Source of the DNA: an uncultured Agrococcus sp.
GTDB lineage: Bacteria; Actinomycetota; Actinomycetes; Actinomycetales; Microbacteriaceae
Assembly: GCF_945915485.1 (NCBI RefSeq)
Contig: NZ_CAMEFJ010000001.1
Coordinates: 1-64,000, forward strand
Direction: 5' to 3'
Length of the DNA stretch: 64,000 nucleotides
Notes under the pieces: generated by a model
Seen by the model: only the letters and a program-made list of their open reading frames with translations
The model's database searches: none
What the model was told of the DNA's origin: nothing
Made by a program: the position numbers and the translations under genes
In this document: piece after piece, positions 9,338-18,883 of the stretch
How the letters are laid out: each line of letters opens with the position of its first letter
Numbering within the stretch: position 1 is the stretch's first letter

Positions 9338-9954
9338 GGTGTTGCCTCCTTTGTTGCGGGCCGGAGCCGCTGCGCTCGTTTTCGTCTGCGGCGCCGCATC
9401 ATGACGATGGTCAAGACGATGAGGACCACGACGCCGATTGCGGCTAGGACCGGCAGGACGATCGCGAGGACGCTCAAGGCGATGGCGCCGAAGTCCTCGG
9501 CCGTCGATAGCACGGGAGCCGCAGTGCCGCCGGAAACGGTGTTCGCGACGGGCCTGCTGAGTGCTTTCGTGCCGTGCACGACGAGGGCGATGAGAACGCC
9601 CACCGCGATCGGTACCCACTGGTTCGACGTGAAGAACTCCGCCGGATCAGTCACGGCGGCGGTCGTCGCGCCTGACGATGAGCCGAAGACAAGCCCGCCT
9701 GAGGCCGGGCGCACAACCGTCTGCAGGATGTCGTTGATGCTGTCGATTGCCGGAATCTTGTCGGCGACCAATTCGACGACCAGCAGAACCCCGATGATCA
9801 CGAGCACCCAGCCGTTGGAGAGCCACGCCCACCCGTCCGGAAGCGCGATGAACTGCGGCAGGAAACGATTCATCAATCCCACCATCAGGAGTGGAATGTA
9901 CGCGTTCATGCCGGCAGCTGCGGCAAGCGATGAACCAGTGAAGATCTCCAGCAC
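9334..9954 (-). CDS. DUF4126 domain-containing membrane protein
   Basis: MLEIFTGSSLAAAAGMNAYIPLLMVGLM N-terminus and multiple TM segments. Confidence 0.8.
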   Translation of the reverse strand: MLEIFTGSSLAAAAGMNAYIPLLMVGLMNRFLPQFIALPDGWAWLSNGWVLVIIGVLLVVELVADKIPAIDSINDILQTVVRPASGGLVFGSSSGATTAAVTDPAEFFTSNQWVPIAVGVLIALVVHGTKALSRPVANTVSGGTAAPVLSTAEDFGAIALSVLAIVLPVLAAIGVVVLIVLTIVMMRRRRRKRAQRLRPATKEATP

Positions 9955-10022
9955 GCTTCCAGTCTAAGGATTACGGCTGGATATTCGGTCAGGAAAAATG
10001 CAATGCGACTCGAAGCGGTGGG

Positions 10023-10643
10023 ATGCGGTTGAATGTTCCTGTGACACTTATCGGGCTTACGGGTGGAATCGCTGCTGGGAAGTCGACAGTGGCCGAGCGG
10101 TTCCGGGAACACGGGGCCCACGTGCTCGACGCCGACCAGCAGGCACGGGACGTCGTGGCCCCCGGGTCACCTGCGCTCGAGCAGATTCGAGCAAGGTTCG
10201 GCGATGGTGTGATTGACGGTGCAGGCGGTCTGAATCGAGCGAAACTCGGCTCGATCGTGTTCACCGAGGATGGCGCTCGATCGGATCTCGAAGGGATAAC
10301 GCATCCCGCCATCCGGCAATTGACGCAGGATCGCATCGCTGAGATTCGAGAACGCGACCCCGGTGCGGTCATCGTGTATGACGTACCGCTCCTGGTCGAG
10401 GCGAACGTGCGACTGCCCTTCACCGCGGTCGTTGTCGTGCATGCTGCGGCTCGAGAGCGTCTCCGCCGCCTGGTCGAACTCCGTGGCATGAGCGCGGAAG
10501 AAGCGGAACGGCGTATCGAATCGCAGGCGACGGATGAAGAGCGACTCGCGGTCGCCGACTACGTCGTCGACGCGGACGGCAGCCTCGAGGCGACGATACG
10601 CGACGCGGATCGCGTGTGGCGAGAGATAACCGCGAGCACCTGA
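10023..10643 (+). CDS. coaE: Dephospho-CoA kinase
   Basis: LIGLTGGIAAGKSTVAERFREHGAHVLDADQQARDVV; start could be the GTG at 10041. Confidence 0.95.
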   Translation: MRLNVPVTLIGLTGGIAAGKSTVAERFREHGAHVLDADQQARDVVAPGSPALEQIRARFGDGVIDGAGGLNRAKLGSIVFTEDGARSDLEGITHPAIRQLTQDRIAEIRERDPGAVIVYDVPLLVEANVRLPFTAVVVVHAAARERLRRLVELRGMSAEEAERRIESQATDEERLAVADYVVDADGSLEATIRDADRVWREITAST

Positions 10644-10767
10644 TCGAGGTGATGGGCGCAGCACCGCTGTGTCAAAGTTGCTATACGGTATGAAATCGGG
10701 TTCTCGACACTACGAGGATCGGTTTCGCCGTAGGGTTGATAGAGCACGTGTATCGACGGGAGACTGC

Positions 10768-12213
10768 ATGGCAAAGCGATCGGACGCCTTCGTTCTGGCC
10801 AGGAACGCGCTCGATTACGCATCCGGTTGGCTTACGTACAGAACGTGGCGGACTCGAGTCCCCGGCGCACAGGTCGCGGTCATGATCGGCGGGGATCTGA
10901 TAACCAATAAGGGCTACGGCTGGGCAGATCTCGAATCCAGCGAACGACTGGGAGCGGCGCACCAGTTTCGCATCGCGTCGCATTCCAAGTGGCTGACGGC
11001 GACGGCGATCATGCGGCTTGTTGAAGACGGCATGCTTCGTCTCGACGATACCGTGGGCACGCACGTGCAAGAACTCTCGGGCACGAAGGTCGCGGACCTG
11101 ACACTGCGCGAGCTGCTTTCGCACGGATCGGGCACGACCCGAGATTCCGAGGACAGCTCGTTCTGGTCTGCCGAGAGACCATTCCCCGACCGGGACGAAC
11201 TGATCGCGCTTGCCTCCGATCGACCCGACATCTACTCGGTGGGCACTGCGTTCAAGTACAGCAATATCGGCTACGGTCTGCTCGGCCTAGTGCTCGAGGC
11301 GGTTGCTGAACGAAGCTTCGATGATCTCGCACGGGAACTCATTACTCGCCCGTTGGGCCTCAGCAAAACCGTTGCCGACGTCGACGATAGGAAGAGCGCG
11401 AAGCCGGTGACCGGATACAGCGGCATCGTGACGTCGCACGGACGAAAGCCGTTTCCGAGCCCCGGGTCCGCTTCGCTCAGGGCCGCGACGGGTTTCACAT
11501 CGACGGCAGCGGAGCTCGCTCGTTTCGCTCACTCTCACGTGCAAGGCAATGACGAACTCCTGAGCGATCGTGCTAAGGCCCTCATGCGCCAACCTCTGTG
11601 GCGATACACCGACAGGTCAGGCCTCGACGTCGGCTACGGACTCGGCACCATGGTGACCTCTATCGGCGGGCGCGAGTGGATCGGCCACGGCGGGTCGTGG
11701 CTCGGGCAGTCGACGAGAACGATCGTCGAGCCGACACTCGGCATCGTCATCACGGTACTGACGAACAGCATCGACGGCCCGGCTGAAGAACTCGCCTTCG
11801 GCATCGCTCGTCTGCTGCTCGCATCCCAGGAGCGGCACACCGCGCCCTTGTCGCTTTCCGCAGCCGCTTCGATTCCGCTCGGCTCCGGGACTTCCGCTGC
11901 GACGCGAACGGCGCGCCGCGTCGATCCCAGCAGGTTCATGGGTCGCTTCGCGAATGAGTGGTCGATCACGGATGTCGTGGAACTCGGCGATCGACTGCTC
12001 GCGATTTCGCCGGCTGCGGCGGATCCGATCGAATCGGCGATCGAACTCACGGTTGTCGACGAGCATACGTTGCGGCTACCCGTCGAGAGTTCAATAGGGC
12101 CGGCAGGTGAGCTCCTCCACTATGAGTTCGACGCGAAGGACCGCATTCAGCGGATCAGCGGCGCCTGGCGCTTGAAGCCCGCTCCGCTGCTGGAACCGTT
12201 CCCGCTGCAATAG
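10768..12213 (+). CDS. Serine hydrolase (beta-lactamase/PBP4-like)
   Basis: SHSKWLTATAIMRLVEDG (SxxK), YSNIGYGLLG (YxN), HGGSWLG motifs. Confidence 0.88.
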   Translation: MAKRSDAFVLARNALDYASGWLTYRTWRTRVPGAQVAVMIGGDLITNKGYGWADLESSERLGAAHQFRIASHSKWLTATAIMRLVEDGMLRLDDTVGTHVQELSGTKVADLTLRELLSHGSGTTRDSEDSSFWSAERPFPDRDELIALASDRPDIYSVGTAFKYSNIGYGLLGLVLEAVAERSFDDLARELITRPLGLSKTVADVDDRKSAKPVTGYSGIVTSHGRKPFPSPGSASLRAATGFTSTAAELARFAHSHVQGNDELLSDRAKALMRQPLWRYTDRSGLDVGYGLGTMVTSIGGREWIGHGGSWLGQSTRTIVEPTLGIVITVLTNSIDGPAEELAFGIARLLLASQERHTAPLSLSAAASIPLGSGTSAATRTARRVDPSRFMGRFANEWSITDVVELGDRLLAISPAAADPIESAIELTVVDEHTLRLPVESSIGPAGELLHYEFDAKDRIQRISGAWRLKPAPLLEPFPLQ

Positions 12214-12264
12214 TGATCCGAGGCAGTGCGCGAGCCCACACGACAGCGAGCGTAGGCTAGTTCC

Positions 12265-14319
12265 ATGGAACCGACTCGTGCCGTACACCCCTTCGAAGTC
12301 GTCAGCGAGTTCAGCCCGAGCGGTGATCAGCCGAAAGCGATCGACGAGTTGGCCGCGGCCATCAATCGCGGCGAAACCGATGTCGTGCTGCTGGGCGCAA
12401 CGGGAACGGGGAAGAGCGCTACGACCGCGTGGCTCGTCGAGCGCATTCAGCGCCCGACCCTGGTGCTCGCGCACAACAAGACGCTTGCCGCTCAGCTGGC
12501 GAACGAGTTCCGTGAGCTGCTACCGAACAATGCTGTCGAATACTTCGTTTCGTACTACGACTACTACCAGCCGGAAGCGTACGTTCCGCAGACGGACACG
12601 TTCATCGAGAAGGACAGTTCGCTCAACGCGGAGGTCGAACGACTCCGTCACTCGGCTACGAACTCACTGCTCTCTCGTCGTGATGTCGTCGTTGTCTCGA
12701 CGGTGTCGTGCATTTACGGTCTGGGCACACCGGAAGAGTATCTGGAGGCCATGGTCGCACTCCAGGTCGGCATGCGCATTGACCGCCAGGAGCTCCTGCG
12801 CAGGTTCGTCTCCATGCAGTATCAGCGCAACGACGTCGCGTTTCAGCGCGGCACGTTTCGCGTCCGAGGAGACACGATCGAGATCATCCCGATGTACGAG
12901 GAACTTGCGATTCGCATCGAGCTGTTCGGCGATGAGATCGACAGGCTCTCGACACTGCACCCTTTGACGGGGGATCTGATCAAGAGTCTCGACGCGGTCT
13001 CGATCTTCCCCGGTTCGCACTACGTTGCCGGCGAAGAGCGGATGAAGCGTGCCATCGGCGACATCCGGGAGGAGCTCGGTGTTCGGCTCGAGGAGCTGAA
13101 GTCCCAGGACAAGCTTCTGGAAGCGCAGCGTCTGCAGATGCGCACGACGTTCGATCTCGAGATGATGGAGCAGATCGGATTCTGCTCGGGCATCGAGAAC
13201 TACTCCAGGCACATCGACGATCGGCAACCGGGAGAGGCTCCGCACTGCCTGCTCGATTACTTCCCGGACGACTTCGTCATCGTGATCGACGAATCCCACG
13301 TGACGGTTCCGCAAGTGGGGGCAATGTACGAAGGCGACGCGAGCCGCAAGAGAACGCTCGTCGATCATGGCTTCCGGTTGCCGAGCGCCCTCGACAACCG
13401 TCCCCTCAAGTTCTCGGAGTTCCAGGACCGAGTCGCGCAGACGGTATATCTCTCTGCGACCCCCGGATCCTATGAGCTGGGTCGTGCGGATACCGTCGTC
13501 GAGCAGATCATTCGACCAACGGGTCTCGTCGATCCGGAGCTCAAGATCAAGCCGACGAGGGGTCAGATCGACGATCTGCTGGAAGAGATCCGAGTGCGTT
13601 CCGAGCGCGAAGAGCGTGTGCTCGTGACGACCCTGACCAAGAAGATGGCGGAGGAGCTGACCGAGTACTTCACGGAAGCCGGCGTTCGCGTGCGCTACCT
13701 GCACTCCGACGTCGACACGCTGCGTCGTGTCGAACTGCTCACCCAGTTGCGCAGTGGCGTTTTCGACGTGCTCGTCGGCATCAACCTGCTCCGCGAAGGG
13801 CTCGACCTTCCAGAAGTATCCCTCGTTGCGATACTCGACGCGGACAAGGAGGGCTTCCTCCGCTCGACCACCTCGCTCATCCAGACTATCGGCCGAGCCG
13901 CGCGAAACGTTTCCGGTGAAGTGCACATGTACGCCGACAGGGTGACGGACTCGATGCGGGCGGCGATCGACGAGACGACTCGTCGTAGAGAGCTGCAGGT
14001 CGCCTACAACACCGAGCACGGCATCGATCCGACGCCCTTGCGGAAGCGCATCGCCGACATAACCGAAGTGCTTGCGCGCGAGGAGCAGGACAGCGAAGAG
14101 CTCCTAGCGGGCAGAAAGGCGGGGTCCCCGACGCCGCGACTGAGCGGTGATCGATCACAGCTCGACGGAGCGGAGCAGATCGAAACGCTCGTCGCGGATC
14201 TCACCCAGCAGATGCAGGCGGCGGCGGGAGAACTCAAGTTCGAACTGGCAGCCCGGCTGCGAGACGAGCTGCAGGAGCTGAAGCGCGACCTGCGTGCCAT
14301 TCGGCAGGCGGAAGGGTAG
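12265..14319 (+). CDS. uvrB: Excinuclease ABC subunit UvrB
   Basis: [41 protein letters not shown]. Confidence 0.98.
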   Translation: MEPTRAVHPFEVVSEFSPSGDQPKAIDELAAAINRGETDVVLLGATGTGKSATTAWLVERIQRPTLVLAHNKTLAAQLANEFRELLPNNAVEYFVSYYDYYQPEAYVPQTDTFIEKDSSLNAEVERLRHSATNSLLSRRDVVVVSTVSCIYGLGTPEEYLEAMVALQVGMRIDRQELLRRFVSMQYQRNDVAFQRGTFRVRGDTIEIIPMYEELAIRIELFGDEIDRLSTLHPLTGDLIKSLDAVSIFPGSHYVAGEERMKRAIGDIREELGVRLEELKSQDKLLEAQRLQMRTTFDLEMMEQIGFCSGIENYSRHIDDRQPGEAPHCLLDYFPDDFVIVIDESHVTVPQVGAMYEGDASRKRTLVDHGFRLPSALDNRPLKFSEFQDRVAQTVYLSATPGSYELGRADTVVEQIIRPTGLVDPELKIKPTRGQIDDLLEEIRVRSEREERVLVTTLTKKMAEELTEYFTEAGVRVRYLHSDVDTLRRVELLTQLRSGVFDVLVGINLLREGLDLPEVSLVAILDADKEGFLRSTTSLIQTIGRAARNVSGEVHMYADRVTDSMRAAIDETTRRRELQVAYNTEHGIDPTPLRKRIADITEVLAREEQDSEELLAGRKAGSPTPRLSGDRSQLDGAEQIETLVADLTQQMQAAAGELKFELAARLRDELQELKRDLRAIRQAEG

Positions 14320-14588
14320 CTTGAGGTTGAAGCGTAGAACAGTGTTGATGGCTGCGCTGAGCGGAATCTCATGCTGGATCGGGATCCGATGGAAGTGGCG
14401 CGGCTGAACGCATTACTTCGTCTGGGTGAGTAGCTGTTGGAGTGTGATGTGATTGATATTGGAGGGTCAGTGCTGAAGCCTGCTTGAGTACGCGTCAGAG
14501 ACACCGTGCACTGTGGCATCGTAGGCAAGGCTTGATCGCAGGTAAATTGAGGTATTAGTGCAACTCGGCGAAAGGACCTGCTCGGCGG

Positions 14589-14705
14589 GTACCGCTCTAC
14601 CCGAAGCGGCTCCTCGTGTTCGGAACAACGGCAACCGCACTGAGCATCTACATGGGCGTCCAATCGATCGGCCCGATCTTCGAGTTCCTCGGCATCGGCG
14701 CTTGA
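14589..14705 (+). pseudogene. Possible 3' remnant of a membrane protein gene upstream of pxpA
   Basis: Open frame [38 protein letters not shown] resembling a terminal TM helix, no start; flanking 14320-14588 appears non-coding. Confidence 0.4.
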
Positions 14706-14736
14706 TTCGGCTCGAGGCGAAAGGAAGGCTAGAACC

Positions 14737-15507
14737 ATGGTGTCCATCGATCTCAATTCCGACCTCGGAGAGAACACGCCCGCTCGCATCGTCGGCGACG
14801 ATGCGGCGATGCTGCAGATCGTCACGAGTGCCAACGTGTCGTGCGGCTTTCACGCGGGCGACCCCGAGGGGATCAAGAACACGCTGACCGCCGCTGTGCA
14901 CAACAGCGTATCGATAGGGGCTCACCCCGGTTACCGGGACTACGAGAACTTCGGTCGGCTCCCCGTCGACGTCGACTCCTCGACCCTGCAGGCCCACGTG
15001 GAGTATCAACTCGGAGCCATCGCGGCTCTCTCCAAGGCGGTCGGCGGAGAAGTCGTCTATGTGAAACCGCACGGCGCGCTGTACAACACGGTTGCGATCG
15101 ATGAGCGTCAAGCGCGTGACGTCGTCAATGCCGTCAAAGCGATCGACCCCGGACTCGTACTCCTGGGGCTCGCGGGTGGAGTCGTTCTCGACATCGCGGA
15201 GCGCGCGGGGCTGGAGACCGCCGCGGAGGCCTTCGCCGATCGCGCTTACACATCGGAAGGGACGCTCGTCTCGAGATCACAACCGGGTGCCGTGCTGCAC
15301 GACGTCGGCGCCGTTGCGGAACGCATGGTGAGACTCGCGAACGAAGGCGTCGTACGGTCGATCCATGGCATCGACGTACCGGTACGAGCCGACTCCATCT
15401 GCGTCCACGGCGACAGCGCCGGGGCCATCTCGATGGCGAGGGAGACACGAGCCGCTCTGCGCACAGCCGGTATAGAACTGCGTCCGTTCGCCGGGAGTCG
15501 AGCATGA
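14737..15507 (+). CDS. pxpA: LamB/YcsF family protein, 5-oxoprolinase subunit A
   Basis: [46 protein letters not shown]. Confidence 0.95.
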   Translation: MVSIDLNSDLGENTPARIVGDDAAMLQIVTSANVSCGFHAGDPEGIKNTLTAAVHNSVSIGAHPGYRDYENFGRLPVDVDSSTLQAHVEYQLGAIAALSKAVGGEVVYVKPHGALYNTVAIDERQARDVVNAVKAIDPGLVLLGLAGGVVLDIAERAGLETAAEAFADRAYTSEGTLVSRSQPGAVLHDVGAVAERMVRLANEGVVRSIHGIDVPVRADSICVHGDSAGAISMARETRAALRTAGIELRPFAGSRA

Positions 15508-15553
15508 CCGGCGCGACCGGCCGCCACCCCTCTCGTGAGAACCGGGGCTCGCT

Positions 15554-17113
15554 GTGAGGCGCATTCTCACGGCATCCGACAGAGCTCTGCTCCTGGAGAT
15601 GTCGGATCTCGACGAATCGCTTCGGATGCTCCCGGCTCTCCTCGCGGCGAACATCCCCGGAGTGACCGAGCTCGTGCCGGCGGTCAGGACGATACTGGTG
15701 CACTTCGACCCCGGTGTCGTCACAGCAGAGAGCCTGCAAACGAGATTGTTGTCGATCGAGCCGAGTGAAGAGCTGGAAGGGAGCGAGGAGTCCGTCGAGA
15801 TCGCCGTTCGCTACGGAGGGGAAGACCTCGCTACTGTCGCCGAGCTCCTCGCAGTGACTGAGCGAGAACTCATCGAGCGACATCAGGCAGCGACATGGCG
15901 GGTTGCTTTCAGCGGGTTCGCCCCCGGATTCGGTTATCTCATCTGCGATGATCCGCTCTTCGATGTGCCCCGGCGCAGTTCTCCGCGAACGCGCATCCCA
16001 GCGGGCTCTGTTGCACTCGCGGGCCGATTCTCCGGCATCTACCCGCGCGAGAGTCCCGGCGGCTGGCAGCTCATCGGCCGGACCGATACTGCCATGTGGG
16101 ATCTCGACCGCGACCCGCCCGCGCTCCTCTCGCCGGGCACGGCCGTGAGGTTCACCGCGACCGATCGCGAAGTCGTGATGCGCGCTGGCGCCACCTCGAA
16201 ACCCGTCGCCTCGCAGAACTCTCTCGAAGTCGTCCGCCCGGGATTGCAGTTGCTCGTCCAGGATCTTGGACGTCCGGGGATGGCGTCACAGGGCGTCTCT
16301 TCTGCGGGCGCGGCGGATCGCGAAGCCTTGCGAGAAGCGAATCGGGCCGTCGGCAACGAGCAGAACACGGCGAGCCTGGAAATCGCCGGCGGGGGAGCCG
16401 TTCTTCGATTTCGCGGACCCACCGTAGCCTCCCTCTCAGGAGCACTCGCAACTGCGACGCTCACGGGTTCCGAAGTCGACTTCGACCGGCCATTCGCGGT
16501 TGAGGACGGCGATGAGTTGCGCATCGGAGGGGCTGCAGAGGGGATGCGCATCGTACTCGCGATTCGAGGAGGGCTCGCAATCGATCCCGTGCTCGACAGC
16601 TGCTCGGCCGACACGCTGGCGGGCCTGGGCCCGGACCCTCTGCAAGCTGGAGACGTCATTCCACTGCACGGGCCGAGCTCGGCGCCGCATCCCGTCGAAA
16701 GGACGCGCGCTCCACGACGCAGACTGCCGAAGTCCGGTGAAATAACCGAGCTTCGGATCATATTGGGGCCGAGGGACGACTGGTTCACCGACTCAGCACT
16801 GCAGGCACTGTGTTCACAGGAGTGGCAGGTGACTCCTCGCTCCGACCGGATCGGCGTGCGCTTGGCCGGTGACGCCCTGGAACGGGTACGAAACGATGAA
16901 CTCGACAGCGAAGGAGCCGTGACGGGCGCGATTCAAGTACCTGCGGACGGGCAGCCGGTGCTGTTCCTGGCCGATCATCCGTTGACCGGCGGATATCCGA
17001 TCATCGGTTCCGTCATCGACAGCGACCTGGATCTTGCCGGACAGTTACCGCCCGCTGCACGCGTCCGGTTTCGAGTCGAACCGGCCGAAGCCGGCGAGCA
17101 TGCAAGCCAGTGA
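15554..17113 (+). CDS. Fused 5-oxoprolinase subunits B and C (KipI-KipA; allophanate hydrolase subunit 1/2 family)
   Basis: GFAPGFGYL, RIPAGSVALAG, GGWQLIGRT then LQLLVQDLGRPGMASQGVSSAGAADREALREANRAVGN; GTG start. Confidence 0.92.
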   Translation: MRRILTASDRALLLEMSDLDESLRMLPALLAANIPGVTELVPAVRTILVHFDPGVVTAESLQTRLLSIEPSEELEGSEESVEIAVRYGGEDLATVAELLAVTERELIERHQAATWRVAFSGFAPGFGYLICDDPLFDVPRRSSPRTRIPAGSVALAGRFSGIYPRESPGGWQLIGRTDTAMWDLDRDPPALLSPGTAVRFTATDREVVMRAGATSKPVASQNSLEVVRPGLQLLVQDLGRPGMASQGVSSAGAADREALREANRAVGNEQNTASLEIAGGGAVLRFRGPTVASLSGALATATLTGSEVDFDRPFAVEDGDELRIGGAAEGMRIVLAIRGGLAIDPVLDSCSADTLAGLGPDPLQAGDVIPLHGPSSAPHPVERTRAPRRRLPKSGEITELRIILGPRDDWFTDSALQALCSQEWQVTPRSDRIGVRLAGDALERVRNDELDSEGAVTGAIQVPADGQPVLFLADHPLTGGYPIIGSVIDSDLDLAGQLPPAARVRFRVEPAEAGEHASQ

Positions 17114-17126
17114 GGGAGAGCAGACG

Positions 17127-18839
17127 ATGAAGAAGATCCTGATCGCCAACCGCGGTGAGATCGCGGTTCGAATCATCCGAGCCTGCGCGGAGGCAGGGTA
17201 CACGTCTGTCGCCGTGTACGCGGACCAAGACTTCGACGCGATGCACGTTCGGCTTGCCGACGAGGCCTTTGCGTTGCCGGGTACGAGCGCATCGGACACG
17301 TACTTGAACACGCAGGCGCTGCTCGCTGCGGCGCAGTCGGCGGCGGCCGATGCCGTTCACCCCGGGTACGGATTCCTGTCGGAGAACGCGGAGTTCGCGA
17401 GGGCGGTTGAACAAGCCGGTCTCGTCTGGATCGGGCCGGCTCCCGAAACGATAGAGGCCCTTGGCGACAAAGTCACAGCAAGGGAGATCGCTGTTCGAAT
17501 AGGCGCTCCTCTGGCGGCGGGAACGGATGAGCCGCTACGGGATGAGCGGGAGGCGATCGAGTTCGCGAGAGAGCACGGTGTTCCGGTCGTCATCAAGGCC
17601 GCGTTCGGCGGCGGCGGCAGGGGACTGAAGATCGCGAGATCGATTGATGAGGTTGCGAGCGCGTTCGACTCCGCCACGCGCGAGTCGATAGCGGCATTCG
17701 GGCGCCCGGAGTGTTTCATCGAGCGCTATCTCGACCGTGCTCGTCACGTCGAAGCGCAGATTCTCGGCGACGGGGATGGCAACGTCATCGTCGTCGGCGA
17801 TCGCGACTGCTCATTGCAAAGAAGAGGTCAGAAACTCGTGGAAGAAGCTCCCGCTCCGGGGCTTACGGAGCAGCAACGTTCGCGCATCCACGATGCCGCC
17901 CGCGATATCTGCTCAGCCGTGAACTATCGGGGCGCGGGCACCGTCGAGTTTCTGCTCGCGGAGGACGGCACCGTCTCTTTCCTCGAGGTCAACACTCGCC
18001 TGCAGGTGGAGCATCCCGTCACGGAAGCAGTGACGGGTGTCGACCTCGTCCAGGAGCAGTTCAGGATCGCAGAGGGGCTCGGCATGTCGTTCACCGCCAC
18101 CCCGGAGCCGCTGGGCCACGCGTTCGAGTTTCGACTCAATGCGGAGGATCCCGGGCGTGGATTTCTCCCGTCGCCCGGCAGGGTCGAAAGCCTACGGGTC
18201 CCGGGAGGGCCAGGAATCCGATGGGATGCCGGCGTCGAGGCCGGTGACGTCGTCCAGCCTGCATTCGATTCGCTCGCTGCGAAGTTGATCGTCCACGCCC
18301 GCGATCGCGATGCAGCTCTCGTGCGATCGCGACGTGCCCTGCACGAGCTCGAAGTCACCGGCATCGCCACCGTCCTCCCGTTCGCAAGCGCTGTCGTGGA
18401 AGAACGCGACTTTCAGACCAAAGCATTCAAGGTCACGACGCAGTGGATAGAGAACGAGCTCATGCCACGGCTGGATATGCAGTCACGCGCGCTCGGAACC
18501 GATGACCCCGAACTGCAGCGTCTGCCGATCGAAGTCGACGGTAGGCGTCTCGTACTCGGCATTCCAGCGGGGCTCTTCGCGCTCGGTGCACAGTCAGAGC
18601 CTCGTGAGGACGGGCCGGGCGAGCATGAGCGGATGGGCGTGCACTCGCCCGTTCCGGGCTCGCTCGTCACCTGGCTGAAGAGCGATGGCGAAACGGTGGA
18701 TGCCGGTGAGGACATTGCGGTGCTCGACGCGATGAAGATGGAGACGAGAGTCGCTGCGCACTGCGCAGGGACTCTCGAGCACACGGTGTCCGAGGGCGCA
18801 ACCGTAACCGTCGACGAGCTGATCGCCCGCATCCGGTGA
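17127..18839 (+). CDS. Biotin carboxylase / biotin carboxyl carrier protein fusion
   Basis: MKKILIANRGEIAVRIIRACAEAGY, ATP-grasp core, C-terminal DAMKMET biotinylation motif. Confidence 0.93.
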   Translation: MKKILIANRGEIAVRIIRACAEAGYTSVAVYADQDFDAMHVRLADEAFALPGTSASDTYLNTQALLAAAQSAAADAVHPGYGFLSENAEFARAVEQAGLVWIGPAPETIEALGDKVTAREIAVRIGAPLAAGTDEPLRDEREAIEFAREHGVPVVIKAAFGGGGRGLKIARSIDEVASAFDSATRESIAAFGRPECFIERYLDRARHVEAQILGDGDGNVIVVGDRDCSLQRRGQKLVEEAPAPGLTEQQRSRIHDAARDICSAVNYRGAGTVEFLLAEDGTVSFLEVNTRLQVEHPVTEAVTGVDLVQEQFRIAEGLGMSFTATPEPLGHAFEFRLNAEDPGRGFLPSPGRVESLRVPGGPGIRWDAGVEAGDVVQPAFDSLAAKLIVHARDRDAALVRSRRALHELEVTGIATVLPFASAVVEERDFQTKAFKVTTQWIENELMPRLDMQSRALGTDDPELQRLPIEVDGRRLVLGIPAGLFALGAQSEPREDGPGEHERMGVHSPVPGSLVTWLKSDGETVDAGEDIAVLDAMKMETRVAAHCAGTLEHTVSEGATVTVDELIARIR

Positions 18840-18883
18840 CCGTTCGAACGTTCCGTGTCGGATGTCAGGCTTAGACTTGCAAG

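Noticed and set aside
10668-10710. TGTGTCAAAGTTGC...TTCTCGACAC resembling the arms of the 6628-6694 palindrome
   Set aside because: Matches are short, with different spacing (43 vs 53 nt) and weak pairing; could be chance or a promoter.
18841-18883. CGTTCGAACG palindrome before uvrA as a LexA/SOS box
   Set aside because: Spacing does not match the Gram-positive CGAAC-N4-GTTCG consensus; it resembles half-sites only.
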